This document shows, one piece after another, positions 1 through 10,172 of a stretch of DNA of 64,000 bases. A program made the translations under genes and the position numbers. The stretch is taken from positions 8,214,320 through 8,278,319 of the forward strand of contig JAKSZU010000018.1 of assembly GCA_026018925.1 (NCBI GenBank), written 5' to 3'. Source of the stretch: Tupaia tana. Its lineage: Eukaryota > Chordata > Mammalia > Scandentia > Tupaiidae. Each line of letters begins with the position of its first letter. Positions within the stretch are counted from its first letter, which is position 1. A model generated the notes under the pieces. It searched no databases, was not told the origin of the DNA, and was given only the letters and a program-made list of their open reading frames with translations.

Positions 1-715
1 CAGCTGTGTAACCTGCAGTAACTCAGCTGACTTTTCTAGGCCTTAGTTTCCTTAAGCACCAAATAAAATGCCCTAAAGTCACCAGCCATCTCCTGAGTCC
101 CGTACAACCCCCACAGTACATGATTTGCATCTTGATTGGCAAAGTAAGTGTCAGGGAAACATTCAGACCTTCGTCTCATTTCAGACTTTCACGCCATTCA
201 CTGAGATCTCTGCACAGAGAATAAAATCAGCACAATTCAGAGAATAAAAAATGAGGCTTATCTTTGCCAGAAAAAATAGGTACAGATTTGGGGAGGGGGA
301 GGTGACACAGACACAAGAATATGTGGCTTTTTATGGTCTTTGCAGTGGAAAGAGGATTCAGGCCTTGTCCTATCCCAGAGCACCTGGCAGCACCCCAAAT
401 TCACTCTCACACCATCCAGTGTTTAGAGCCACTGTGAAACCTCCCAAGTATGTATTTCATAAAAGTAGGCCTGTTCAAATCCCCTGCAATGTCTCCAAGA
501 GAAAGAATAGAGTCAATAATCAGGCTGTGTCTGTGTGTTGTAAATTCCCCAGTCCCCTATTCCCTCTCTGGGCTCTCTCATGCACGTGCGAGTGTGCACA
601 CAGGCACACATAAACACAGCCATAAATATATACGCTCCCACTTAATAGACTGGGGTTTCAAATTACAGTTACAGAGTAATAAACCTGACTATCAGCAGGG
701 TGTGTGCAGGACTCA

Positions 716-718
<3 letters not shown>
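1..718. other. Unique non-coding sequence, nothing recognised
   Basis: Mixed-composition sequence with no repeat family, splice pattern or codon structure that I can recognise. The open frames here lack any known domain and run into the dinucleotide repeat that follows. Confidence 0.5.

Positions 719-783
<65 letters not shown>
719..783. repeat. Compound (TG)n(AG)n microsatellite
   Basis: An uninterrupted TG run passes directly into an AG run. The repeat explains the Arg-Glu-rich reading frame across it, so that frame is not evidence of a protein. Confidence 0.97.
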
Positions 784-785
<2 letters not shown>

Positions 786-1149
786 TACAAGCTTCCCCCT
801 TTACTTGAGGTCCTAGAGTCTCAAAACGTAAATTCCTTTGGGATATTTAAATATCTGTCTTTAGAAGGTCAGCTACATAGTTTGCAGGCCCTGTGAGAAA
901 TGAAAACATGGGGCTCTTTCTTCAGACCTTAGTAAGCATTTCCAAACAGCAATAGCAGAGCGTGAACCAAGTGTGAGACCTTGTAAGTTCAGGGACCTGT
1001 GCATTTTGCTGTCCACACACCAGTGATGCTGGCCTGTCTTGCTAACAAAACAGAGCAAGAGAGTCTGGATGCGATTTTTGCAACATGCACCATCTCTTCA
1101 GAGTATATCCTACTGAAATGTGCTTTGTAGAGGTGAGAGGCATGAGGAA
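784..1149. other. Unique non-coding sequence
   Basis: No repeat or coding signal recognised between the microsatellite and the MIR element. Confidence 0.45.
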
Positions 1150-1400
1150 ACAGGGTATCTCTGGAATTAGCCTGCCTTGGGTTTGAATCCTGCTGCACCT
1201 TGTACTCACAGAAGGCTTTGGACACATCCCATCATCACTTTGAACTTCAATGTCCTGTCTATTAAATGGAGCCTAGGCAACCTATTTGCAGGAATTACGA
1301 GGATTAAATGCAGTAAGGCATATAAAACTCCGAGGACAAAGCCTGGCACAAATATAATAGGCGTTCGAGCTGCCCTTCCTTCAGGCACAGATCTTGCAGA
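1150..1400 (+). mobile_element. MIR SINE fragment
   Basis: Successive MIR landmarks are visible in order: the tRNA-like GGGTTTGAATCC near 1,180, the degraded core, ATTAAATGGAG at 1,261, GAGGATTAAATG near 1,300 and GCCTGGCACAAA near 1,343. Ancient, heavily diverged copy in sense orientation. Confidence 0.8.
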
Positions 1401-1639
1401 TGTGTTCAAACAAAGACGCACTATATATTAAAAGTGAAGCTACTGTAATTGAGGACCGAGTGAGATTAGGAAACCTGACATACCATTTTTAATCTACCCG
1501 TTCTTGAACCGCTTTCACCTTTTTTTTTTTTTTTTTTCTGTAAACTTTTTTTACACTCTTTAATCTCTAATGAGGTTTCATCCTTGAGTGGGAAGAGATG
1601 ACCTTTTGAAAAGGCCCTCCCTTAGCGTCAGAATTTGGA

Positions 1640-1925
1640 GACTTTTACCTGTATGAGCCGGGAGCGGAGACAAAACTCGAGGCGAAATGGGGAGGAAAGG
1701 GAGAGAAAGAAAGTAAAGTTAGCGCTGGAGTTTGACGAGTCCCTGCTCTGTTTTCTTGGCTGGGGCAGCAAGATTTTTGGCAGGCAAGAGCTTGGAGAGG
1801 GGCCGGCGTCTCCGCGGCCCCTATTGGTCCACCCGCCGCAGTTGCTACGTGTATGGACCAATGGCGCGCGAGGGCGTGTGGGCTCCGCCCCTTCTCAGGC
1901 AGATTGCGGAACCCTAAGAACTCGC
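1640..1925. promoter_or_regulatory. CpG-rich promoter with paired inverted CCAAT boxes and a GC box
   Basis: This is the only clearly CpG-dense stretch in the window. ATTGG at 1,823-1,827 and CCAAT at 1,858-1,862 are inverted CCAAT boxes about 35 bp apart. They lie in a perfect 9-bp inverted repeat, ATTGGTCCA at 1,823-1,831 and TGGACCAAT at 1,854-1,862. A GC box (CCGCCCC, about 1,885-1,891) follows, and no TATA box is seen. NF-Y binds CCAAT, and closely spaced CCAAT pairs are common in TATA-less housekeeping or cell-cycle promoters. The symmetrical arrangement allows transcription either way: rightward from about 1,910-1,930, or leftward from about 1,760-1,790 with a good donor at 1,647-1,651. 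No downstream coding exon was recognised, so the gene or lncRNA it drives is unknown. Confidence 0.6.
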
Positions 1926-1950
1926 GGAGGCTGCTCCTCTCTCTCTCTGG

Positions 1951-2071
1951 CTTCTCTTTTTCTTTTTCTTTTCCTTTTTCTTATTTTTCTTTTCCTCTTC
2001 CTCTTTTTCCTCTTCCTCTTTTTCTTCTTCTTCTTCTTCCTCTTTCTTTTCTTTTTCTCTTTTTCTTTTTT
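1951..2071 (+). repeat. Homopyrimidine (CT-rich) tract
   Basis: All 121 bases are C or T except one A at 1,983, leaving an uninterrupted 88-base pyrimidine run (1,984-2,071) built of CTTTTT, CTTC and CCTCTT units. It lies just downstream of the CpG promoter. It explains the Phe/Leu/Ser-rich frames reading through it. Confidence 0.97.
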
Positions 2072-2087
2072 GAATTATTTTTGTTTT

Positions 2088-2290
2088 TAAGGCGGGTCTA
2101 GGGCTGAGCCTGGGCGCCCCAGGCTGGCGCCTCCCTGGGCCTCGCCTTCCCGGGAGGGGATGGGCTTGTGGAACGGTTCACCTGTCCGACTCCTCCCTTG
2201 CCTCCCTGGGCTCCCTTTCCCTCCAGGCCTGGCACCTGCCTGAAGGTATAGGGCGGGGCACGCAGGGTTTTGGGGCTTGTTTTTTTTTGT
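2088..2290. other. GC-rich flank of the promoter island
   Basis: GC-rich sequence with several CpGs and G/C runs continues the island across the pyrimidine tract. An AAG|GTATAG sequence with its junction after 2,245 could serve as a rightward splice donor, but it is a mediocre match. No coding frame is supported. Confidence 0.45.
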
Positions 2291-2457
2291 TGTTTTGTTT
2301 TGTTTTGTTCTGTTTTGTTTTCCTGGTGCAAGTATGTGTTTTTATAGCTTAATAACTTTCCACTCCGTGAACTCTCGTGAGAGTGCCTGCTTCTACTCTT
2401 GCCTCCCTAACTAGCCTGTCTCAAACTTCCAAACTCAGTCCACTACACCCCACCCTT

Positions 2458-2461
<4 letters not shown>

Positions 2462-2489
<28 letters not shown>
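2462..2489. repeat. (CA)n microsatellite
   Basis: Uninterrupted ACACAC run followed by GTGCGTGCACAC. Confidence 0.97.
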
Positions 2490-2493
<4 letters not shown>

Positions 2494-2599
2494 TGCACAC
2501 TGGTTCCAGAGCATTGGGACTAACGGACACAGTTTACTTGCGAAGCAGGACCTTGGCTTAGAAAATGAAACTCCCAGGAGGAAAGGAGACATGTACTAC

Positions 2600-2850
2600 C
2601 ACACGCTTTGGAGTAATAACAAGGCTATTTACAATAATACCGTTTCCCTTGGGCTGACTTTACCAGGCACTCTGCTGAGCAATTGCCACACTTCATCCTC
2701 TTTCAGCCTTGTTATATAAATGGGTAAACCGAGGCACAGGGCAGTGACTTTGCTCCAGATGGCAGGAAAGAAACAGAACTCAAACCTCAATCCTCTGGTT
2801 CCACTTACTTCTCTGTGTTCTTGCAGAGCTCTGCCTTGTGATCAGGTTCC
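2600..2850 (-). mobile_element. MIR SINE fragment, antisense
   Basis: Reverse-orientation MIR landmarks: CCAGGCACTCTGCTGAGCA near 2,663, ATGGGTAAACCGAGGCACAGG at about 2,720-2,740, then an AACTCAAACC remnant of the tRNA-like head. Confidence 0.85.
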
Positions 2851-3394
2851 TAAATCACCCATCCAGAAAATCCCTATGGCCCATGCTACCCCCGGCCCCC
2901 TCCAACCCTGGACACAGCCAGGGAGTCTAAGGATGAGCAAGTTTTTCACCCCATGCCCTATTCTGCTCCATTACTAGTTTTCAAAATTTCCCATCGTGGG
3001 AATCTTCCTCGAAAATCCAGGAGTTGTAGAAAAGATGTTTGTTCTGTCTGCTTTGAACAAAGTCTTGTCTTCATCCTGCAAGACACATCACCCAAGCTGC
3101 TTCCAACCCAGCTAGGCTGGGAACTAGAGTTCAGAGGGGAATAAGACCCTGATCTGTGGCCCGTGGAGGCCAGTTCTCTGGCAAATACTGCCAGTCTGTG
3201 GAGGCATTTCTCTAACTGAAGGTACACTCAAGCGCACACTGAGAATCACTACATTCTAATTTTGGGAAGACCTCCCCAGTTTGGCACTTGTGGCAAAGTG
3301 TGTGTATTTTTTCCCATAAAGCTTTCCTTTTCTCAAAGCTCCACCTTCCGATTCAGTTTGTTATGGCCGCCCTCAGTCATTCGGCCTGTAAGAG
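2851..3394. other. Unique non-coding sequence
   Basis: No recognised repeat, exon or RNA gene. Confidence 0.4.
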
Positions 3395-3520
3395 TGTGCC
3401 TCTACAGGTGAGGATACCGAGGCGCAGACCCAGGGCGCATCTGGACCATGGTCATATGGTCACACAGTGACACAGTGGGCGTCCCAGCACTGGACACAGA
3501 TTCCATCACCTCATCTTTGC
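3395..3520 (-). mobile_element. MIR SINE fragment, antisense
   Basis: GTGAGGATACCGAGGCGCAG followed by GGTCATATGGTCACACAGTG matches the MIR core read backwards, including the usual 'gg-tcacacag' stretch. Confidence 0.7.
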
Positions 3521-4474
3521 TCTCTTGTTAGCGTCTCTGCTGTCTGTAAGCTTATGGCTTACAAGTGATCAGCTTAAAACAAGAAATGCTGCTTTTCAAA
3601 GCATAGGAACTGGAAATGTCCAAGTAAAAAAATGTAAATTTATTCTATTTTTTGTTTGGAAACTGCTAAGAAGTGGCTCCTCAGCTAGAGCAAGAGTGAA
3701 TGATGGAGAAGCCTCTGCTGGCATGGGATATCTCTGCCTGGCAGATACCTACCTGTGCCCACCCCCTACTCCCACCCTCACCCCCAGCACTTGCTCTGAG
3801 CCTGGTGCTAGAGGAATGCGTGTCTGTACTCAGTCTGCTGTTGCCTAATAGCCTCAGCAAAGAGGCTTTAACCAGCCTTCACTCTGCCCTTCCCAGCAGG
3901 AGGTGACTTGGACATACCCACCTCCTACCCTAACACAGAGGAAGCCTAAGGGATGTTTCTCCTTGGATGACTTAAAGGAGATGCATTTGAACTTCCACCC
4001 AGGACAGTTTAACTCAGCCTGTGAGAGCCTTTCCAACTCCACCCATCCCCAGAGACTCACTCGGTCCCAGAAAGATAGTACTGTCTCCTTTCCTTAAATC
4101 CTTCTAGCTTAAAAAGCCTAGCCAAAACTCTGCTTATAATCTTTTGCCATAAAGTTTATCTTCTAAAACTTTTCTTTAAAACCTATGGAAAATAAAAATT
4201 GGGATTGGATTGGAGCAAAGCAGATTATTCTGTTTGTAGAGGCTGATATAATTGCTGGCTGTTTTCCCTAGGATCCCACTGTAGCTCTTTAGGCAGACCT
4301 GAATTTTAAAGAATGTTTACAAAGCAGCTTTCTTTCTGAACACTAACCTAAATCCCTCTTGTTGCAACCTCTGCTCCCTCCTGGGCTTTGCCCAGCGCAG
4401 TGAAATGCCTAGGTTTGTCACTCCTGCTTTCAGTATCTGTTTGGCCAACATCCTTGCAAGCATCCTTTTCCCCT
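3521..4474. other. Unique non-coding sequence
   Basis: Nothing recognised. The open frames are short, overlap on both strands and carry no known motif. Confidence 0.4.
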
Positions 4475-4600
4475 TCTGCAGATATTCCTGTGAAGTACGC
4501 TCTGTCTCTGTGCTCGGCACTGGGATGTGGGGAATGGACACAGACAAGGCTCTGACCCTTATGCTTCCAGTCCAGTAGGAGAAATGCTATTACCTAAACC
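4475..4600 (-). mobile_element. L2 LINE 3' fragment, antisense
   Basis: The 'gaacacagacaaggctctgacc-tt-atgcttccagtccagtagga' type pattern at 4,535-4,580 is the reverse of the conserved L2 3' end (the part reading 'tctagtggg ... ccctgccctcatggagctt'). Confidence 0.6.
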
Positions 4601-5144
4601 ATCCCAAATCCAAACTTAAACTGTCATCCACAGTACAAGGGAGATACATGTTTGTCTCACAGTGACAGAGTTTAAGAAAGGGAGTTCAAATCACCTACAG
4701 CAATAAAAACGGGCCTCATGGAGGAAGAGACCTTTGATATGAAGTCTCATGATGGACAATGAGGGTGGATAAGAAGAAGAGCCAATTGGGCAAATGTCCT
4801 CATCTGGGCCTGGCATGCACACGTGCTCTGAGAGCAGTTACCAGCGTCTGCTCAGCCCAATTCACTTTCCATGGATGGGAACTTACTTTTTATTGGGACT
4901 GGTGAAAGTTAGCATCTCTGAGAACATTGGTCCTTCTCCTGAGATGAGAAATTGGGACCATATGTTTCGGCTTGGTCTTGCTAGGTGGGTGCACAGCTCA
5001 CCAAAGGGATAAAATCAACACATTTTTCACTGCTTCCATAGTCAGGGAGTGGGAACATTGGAGTCCTACCGATTTTGCCTTGGCTCAGGGTAGCTTATAT
5101 TATTAAGAAATGTTCAACTTTCAGTGCCCCTGAACTGAAAGAGT
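4601..5144. other. Unique non-coding sequence
   Basis: No repeat or gene recognised. Confidence 0.4.
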
Positions 5145-5300
5145 TCAAATTCAAACACAACAAAGATTTATTAAGTGCTGACTAGGAACCTGGTATTTTC
5201 TAACTTACTCCTTGGAACCCTTCCAACAAGGCTGGAAGATAGGACTTTTCAACCCCTTTTCACAGATGAGAAAAGCAAGGCCCAGAAAACTCCTGGACCC
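5145..5300 (-). mobile_element. MIR/L2-type fragment, antisense
   Basis: AAAGATTTATTAAGTGCTGA, then a CCTGGTATTTTC equivalent of 'gccaggcactgttc', then TTCACAGATGAGAAAAGCA. This is the order of an antisense MIR. Confidence 0.75.
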
Positions 5301-6124
5301 TGATTCCAAGTATACGTCTGAATACACAATAGAATGAAATATTTTTTGACAGCTCACAGAATGAATGTTTTATGTCACAGGCTCACAAAATGTCGGGTTT
5401 GGACAGCATTTCAGAGCATTTCGTTTTTTAAATTCTTGGCCAGTGTTTGATCTGTAACACCCTTGACATGTCCAGCCTCAATGGGGCTCTCTCTTCTACT
5501 AGGGAGTTCATGGCCTTTTTGATGAGGCCAATTTGAAGTTCAGATCTTTGTTCAAAAATGCTTCCAGCCTCAAGACTTCCACTTGGCCAAAACAGAAAAT
5601 TCTGTCTTTTTAGGAAAGATATGGATTAAATGTTTAAACAAAATTGGTGAGCATAGCAGAAAGAGATGTACTAACAGCAAAGCTCGTGATTTGGTGATGA
5701 TGCCAATCCTGCCAATGAAAGAAGAGCCAGAATACCTTCATAAATGTCGTAATCTAAATTTTTAAGAATCCGGGGACGACACTCATCTCCTGATGCTTCT
5801 ACAGTCTGTCCTCTTCTTAGGAGCGGAATGATAACCTTAATTGAGTCGACTATTCTCCCAAAGGTCTCCCAATGAAACCCCTTCTAGACTTAATACCGTT
5901 GAAGTGCTGCTCTGCATCTTGAAAGGCTTTTGTTCGTGGGCTGGTGGTGAAGGATCATGGAGTTGATGTTTTCAGAGCTGGTGGTGACCACCCTGCTAGC
6001 TTCCTGACTCCACATTGCTTCTCCAGGGGGGCACCTCCTTGACAGACATCCATTAGCCTGCACTTATCCCATGTCTCAGTTACTGCAGCCCCTGACACAT
6101 GCCTGGCAGAGCCTTGACTAATTC
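5301..6124. other. Unique non-coding sequence
   Basis: No recognised element. A 60-codon frame at 5,583-5,765 has no homologue I recognise. Confidence 0.4.
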
Positions 6125-6265
6125 TTCCAGCTGTCCATCCATCCAGTCAATCTTTACTGAGCTCCTACTATGCATGACGCTGTGAGGATGATGAGAACAA
6201 AGCAGCCCCTGCTTTCTCAACACTCACAGTTCAGTGGAGAGAAAAAGACAATATTTAAATGGCCA
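6125..6265 (-). mobile_element. L2 LINE 3' end, antisense
   Basis: CCATCCATCCAGTCAATC, then TTTACTGAGCTCCTACTATG, then GAACAAAGCAGCCCCTGCTTTC and CAGTTCAGTGGAGAGA reproduce the reverse of the L2 3' terminus in order. Confidence 0.8.
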
Positions 6266-6469
6266 GCAATCAAATGCAAATGTCAAATCTCAATGATTAT
6301 GCATGATTAGATTTTTCCCTGTCACCATTTTCCCTTTCCTCTGGCTCCTGAGAATGGGAGACAGGGAAGCACACATTACTCTCAATCAGTTGCTAATACC
6401 GTTGACATTTAATTGCCTTCCCTATTAATTTCCCTCAAGAACCTATCATGGCTTGAGGTGACTATGTGC

Positions 6470-6640
6470 GGACCTGTTGACCATTTCATGACCTGCCTTT
6501 GCTCCACTAGAATAAATGCTCTGCAAGAGAAGAAAATTTCTCAGGCTGCACACTCCTGAACTTTATTACCTACCAGAGTCCACAGAACCAGGTAGGACCA
6601 CCGAGATATTTGTTGAACCACAGAATGACTTTTTCTTCAA
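6470..6640 (+). mobile_element. L2 LINE 3' fragment, sense
   Basis: CTCCACTAGAATAAATGCTC followed about 90 bp later by AGATATTTGTTGAACCACAGAATGA matches the sense L2 3' end, which closes in 'aatatttgttgaatgaatga'. It lies opposite to the L2 fragment 200 bp upstream. Confidence 0.7.
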
Positions 6641-8213
6641 GCTTGATTAGGGCAGGATTGCTGGAAGAACCCTGACACCAAGGCAAGTGGGAGTGGCAGC
6701 AGGTGGTTTTGCCCAACTATACCCATTGGAAATGTCCCTCTGTTATTTCATGTTATTATTGAGAGAGCTCCAGTCTACTTCTTGAAAATCATTTGGGAAT
6801 TTGGAAAGAAGAGTCTTTGATTAACAATTAAATCCAAGTCCAAGGATAATGTTTTGATTTTGCAGAAATCTCTCTTTCCAGAAGTAGGTGCTCAGCCTAA
6901 AACCCACATACTTAGTAGTTGGCTATGGAAGCACATGAAGAATCTCTCACCTTAATGAAGGAAGGAAGAAATAATAATAAAAAAATTAATCCCCAGGAGG
7001 CTTCATAGGAACAACAACCAAAAAAAAAAAAAAAAAAGAGAAATGAGAAATGAGATGCTGGCATTATCCAGAGCTAATAATATTTTCCTTTTTAAAAATA
7101 ATCATTATGTTTGTGCTTGCAGCATGCTTTGTAATCACTTCTGGCCATTCTTCTCTACATCAGCATAGTATTTTATCCATTTTGAAGAAGATGCTCTTGC
7201 GGTCAAGAGTAGATGAGGGCCTCCTTAAGAAAACACGAACGGCTCAGACCCTAGAATATATCAACCTCCACAGGCCTCTCCGGTGCCCTTGTGACATTTC
7301 CCACCTGACCTGGTGCACAGGGAAACATCCACCTTCTAAATTTTTTTTTTTCCCCACAAAGAAAGAAACAGCTTCTCCAGGAGCTCGCTGCCAGGGCCAG
7401 GAGGAAGAGGGCTATGTTCCGAGTACCAACATCCACCCTGTCTCTGCAATGTGGCACTGGCAATTAGGGATGTCGTCCCTCATCTCCAAACTGCAGACAA
7501 GGAGGGGGCAGTCGGATGTCACTGGAGGAGACAGAAGATGGATAGTCCTGGGAGGTTCCTCTGTCCTATCGATGCAGACACACCCGTCTCTCTGTCTCAT
7601 TGCTTACATCATCTTCAATTTGGCCAGATGGACATCATGGGGGGATTTTGTCTGGAATAGGATTCTTAAAACACCAGCAAAAAGAGCTGGCTCTTGGGGA
7701 AAATGAAGACGGGGCCATTAGAAGTTAGGAGCTGGGGCCATTAGGAAGTAGCTGGGGCTGGGTTGATACACAGGGGGATTTCTGCTCGATAATGGGAAAT
7801 GTGAACACAGGTTAGCACTGTGATTACAGCATCCTGGAGGGGGTCCCTGAGAGGCCAGGAGTAGATTAACATTCACTTAAGGAAAGCTTGGGGGAAGGGA
7901 CATAGGTTGACCTTGTGGACTGTAGGGAAGGAACCCATGTGGGAAGAAATTCTCTACTCCAAGGTGCTGGTAGGAAGTGCTGTTTTGGAGTTTCCAACAG
8001 AAAGTGGCACAAACATATCATCAGCCTGGGAGAACTGGACCAGGTTGGGGTCAATTAAACAAAAGCCCAGAACAGAACTCTCTAGAGATAATAAAGAAGG
8101 ATTTGCTACACCCTGGTGTGGCAAGATGGCCAGATCTGCACTCTTTTTCTGGGAGATAATTTAACAACATCTGTCAAGAGCCTCAGAAAACAGAATCAAA
8201 AACACATAAATGT
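6641..8213. other. Unassigned non-coding sequence
   Basis: Contains a run of A at 7,020-7,037 and a 218-codon ATG frame at 7,050-7,706 that has no recognisable domain and is overlapped by frames on the other strand. No splice-flanked exon is evident. Confidence 0.4.
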
Positions 8214-8380
8214 GGGACTGGCAGGTGGCATGGCAGTTAAAGTGCCATACTCCCACACGTCTGATTGCAGTTCAGGTCCTGGACCTGGCAGCTTGCTTTC
8301 TCACTTTTGCTCTCTCTTTTTCTGGTCAAATTAAATAATAATAATAATAATAATAAATAAAAGTTAAATTAAAAAAATAA
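8214..8380 (+). mobile_element. tRNA-type SINE, family B
   Basis: Head GGGACTGGCAGGTGGCATGG, degraded B box (AGTTCAGGTCC), CT-rich middle and an (AAT)n tail. CACATAAATGT just before it and CACACAAATGT after it form a probable target-site duplication with one mismatch. Confidence 0.8.
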
Positions 8381-8468
8381 AAACCACACAAATGTATTCT
8401 GAGAAAACATCTAGGTATATGTACCAAGATTCATACATAAGAAAATGCAGCCGTGTGGTATTTATGCT

Positions 8469-8510
<42 letters not shown>

Positions 8511-8860
8511 GGGAAAGAACCTAAACATCCAGCTACAGAGGAAATGGCTAAATCAATTGCAGTCCATTCCTACAATGGTACTTAGCAAACCTTTAAATAT
8601 AAAATCATGTTTTTAAAACAAAGTTAATGACATGGGAGAATGATTATGGCATGCTAAGTAAAAAATGCAGGTTACATTATGAAAGCAGATAGAATGTGAT
8701 CCCAAGTCAATATAGAAAAAAAGCCCAAAGGAAATAGGCCAAATTGCTAATACTGGTTATCTCTCTGTGGCAAGATTGTGAGTGGTATTTTATATTTTTA
8801 ATAGAGTTTAATGTTCTTCAAGGTATCTGTATATAATATGTATTTTATATACACATATAC
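8381..8860 (+). mobile_element. Old L1 (L1M-type) 3' end, sense
   Basis: The text follows the familiar L1M sequence around the ORF2 end and 3' UTR: a 'gaacctaaacatcca' block, 'gaaatggctaaatcaattgc', 'gacatgggagaatg', 'gaatgtgatccca', and 'aatactggttatctctctgtggc' at 8,747-8,770. A long A run interrupts it. Confidence 0.7.
8472..8509 (+). repeat. Poly-A run of 38
   Basis: Thirty-eight consecutive A residues inside the L1M fragment, at the place where related copies have a short A-rich run. It is an expansion rather than a 3' tail. Confidence 0.95.
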
Positions 8861-9035
8861 TCAAAGGGTCTTCAAAAACTTTATGGAAAATGTAGTCTAT
8901 ATGATGCCAAAGCGAGCACCACAGAAAATGTTTATTATAAAAAAACTGTCCATAGATTTCAAAAATGTTTTGCATTAAAATAAACTCTAATATTAATTTC
9001 ATTTCTTAGGAGTTTTTTAAAGTTCTCAAAAAGGA
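8861..9035. mobile_element. Possible short inverted-repeat DNA element
   Basis: The left end GTCTTCAAAAACTTTATGG and the reverse complement of the right end (GTCCTTTTTGAGAACTTTAA) resemble each other. The interior 'gtccatagatttcaaaaatgttttgca' recalls a widespread mammalian mariner-like repeat. Family not certain. Confidence 0.4.
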
Positions 9036-9591
9036 CTTCAAAATGAACAACACAGACACTCTACTAGCTGCTCTCCCTCCCTATTTTCCTTGCCCTGCTT
9101 TTTCTTCCCGACCCCAGTGCTCACTGTGTGACATACTATGGATTTAGTTGTTTATCACTGTGCATCCTTGTTAGCTCTTTTTATCATCAACATTAAATAC
9201 CATTAATATATAAAACAGAAAGGCCATAACTGCAGAGAGAACTAAGCTCTCTCCCGATTCTCATGGACATAATACTGTCAAGACTGGGGATAGGATAGAT
9301 CCACCTTATCCTGTTACAACACCTGGTCAACGGCAGCCATGAACTGAGTTCCAGTTGGGGAAAGAGTGGGAGGCTGTGCCAGCAAGCAAAAGCAACCAGC
9401 AGGGCCTCAGCCTGGAGGCTCTGCACCCTGGAATTCCACTAGGAAAAGTCCAAGTCCTCTGGGAGCCAGACTACCATGTACTAAAGACTGGTTTTGACTA
9501 TGCGAATCTAGTCAATTCATTCGTAATGTCTAAGCTTTCCTCTGAGTAAACTTTGCCACAATCACAGTAGATGCTTAACACATTTCACCTA
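9036..9591. other. Unassigned non-coding sequence
   Basis: No repeat or gene recognised. Confidence 0.4.
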
Positions 9592-9765
9592 AAACAGGAT
9601 TAGAAGCTGGATGGCATACTAAAAATGGTCAAATATATGTGATTTATAATCCTGATTCTCATACTTCTTAACCAGGTGACCTCATTCAAGGTATCTCAGC
9701 CTTCCTAATCCTCAGTTCCCTCGCCTCTAAAATATTACTAATCTTTGAATGTTATTTTAACTATG
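9592..9765 (+). mobile_element. MIR SINE fragment
   Basis: 'accaggtgacctcattcaaggtatctcagccttcctaatcctcagttccctcgcctctaaaatattactaat' at 9,672-9,742 is the MIR middle (loss of 'gggcaagt', then 'cctcagtttcctcatctgtaaaatg'). Confidence 0.75.
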
Positions 9766-9974
9766 AAATGAAACTCTATAAAAGTTCTCACATTGTTCTG
9801 GGCATTTGGCTTGCCCCAAGTTAACACTGGCCATCATTCTGAAAGAACAATTTTCTAAGGACAAATGCAGTCGTAGTTTCATATAACAATGTTCAGTTTC
9901 CACATTGGTTTGATTTTGATTTAATGATGTCACAGAGCTTTGTGACCCTACAGCCATAAGGAGACTTTGAGCTG

Positions 9975-10172
9975 TGAATATTTCTATCCCAATGTGGTCT
10001 GCAGACCACTGACATCAACCCACCTGCAGGGCTCATTGAAACTGGGTGTGGACTAACAATGAGAATTCTCTGGGCAGACTGGACTTCTGCATCCCATTGT
10101 CTAGGAATGAAGCCTGAGAATCTAGTCTTGGAGATCATCAGGTGATTCTTATTCACAAATTAGAGATCCACT
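9975..10172 (+). mobile_element. MER5A-type hAT non-autonomous DNA transposon
   Basis: CCAATGTGGTCTGCAGACCA near the left end, AACAATGAGAATTCTCTGGG in the middle, then GAATCTAGTCTTGGAGATCA and CAGGTGATTCTTATTCACA correspond in order to the MER5A layout. Confidence 0.75.

Noticed and set aside
450..896. Frame with a Val-Cys run and an Arg-Glu repeat
   Set aside because: Direct translation of the (TG)n(AG)n microsatellite.
1635..2090. 151-codon frame ending in a Phe/Leu-rich C-terminus
   Set aside because: The hydrophobic tail is the translation of the homopyrimidine tract, not a membrane segment.
3700..3906. Pro/Leu-rich frames near 3,525-3,906
   Set aside because: Overlapping frames in two phases, no conserved motif, no exon signals.
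7050..7706. 218-codon ATG frame, among the longest in the window
   Set aside because: No recognisable domain or signal, overlapped by open frames on the other strand, includes a T run coding for Phe, and has no splice or promoter context. In 64 kb a frame of this length can occur by chance.
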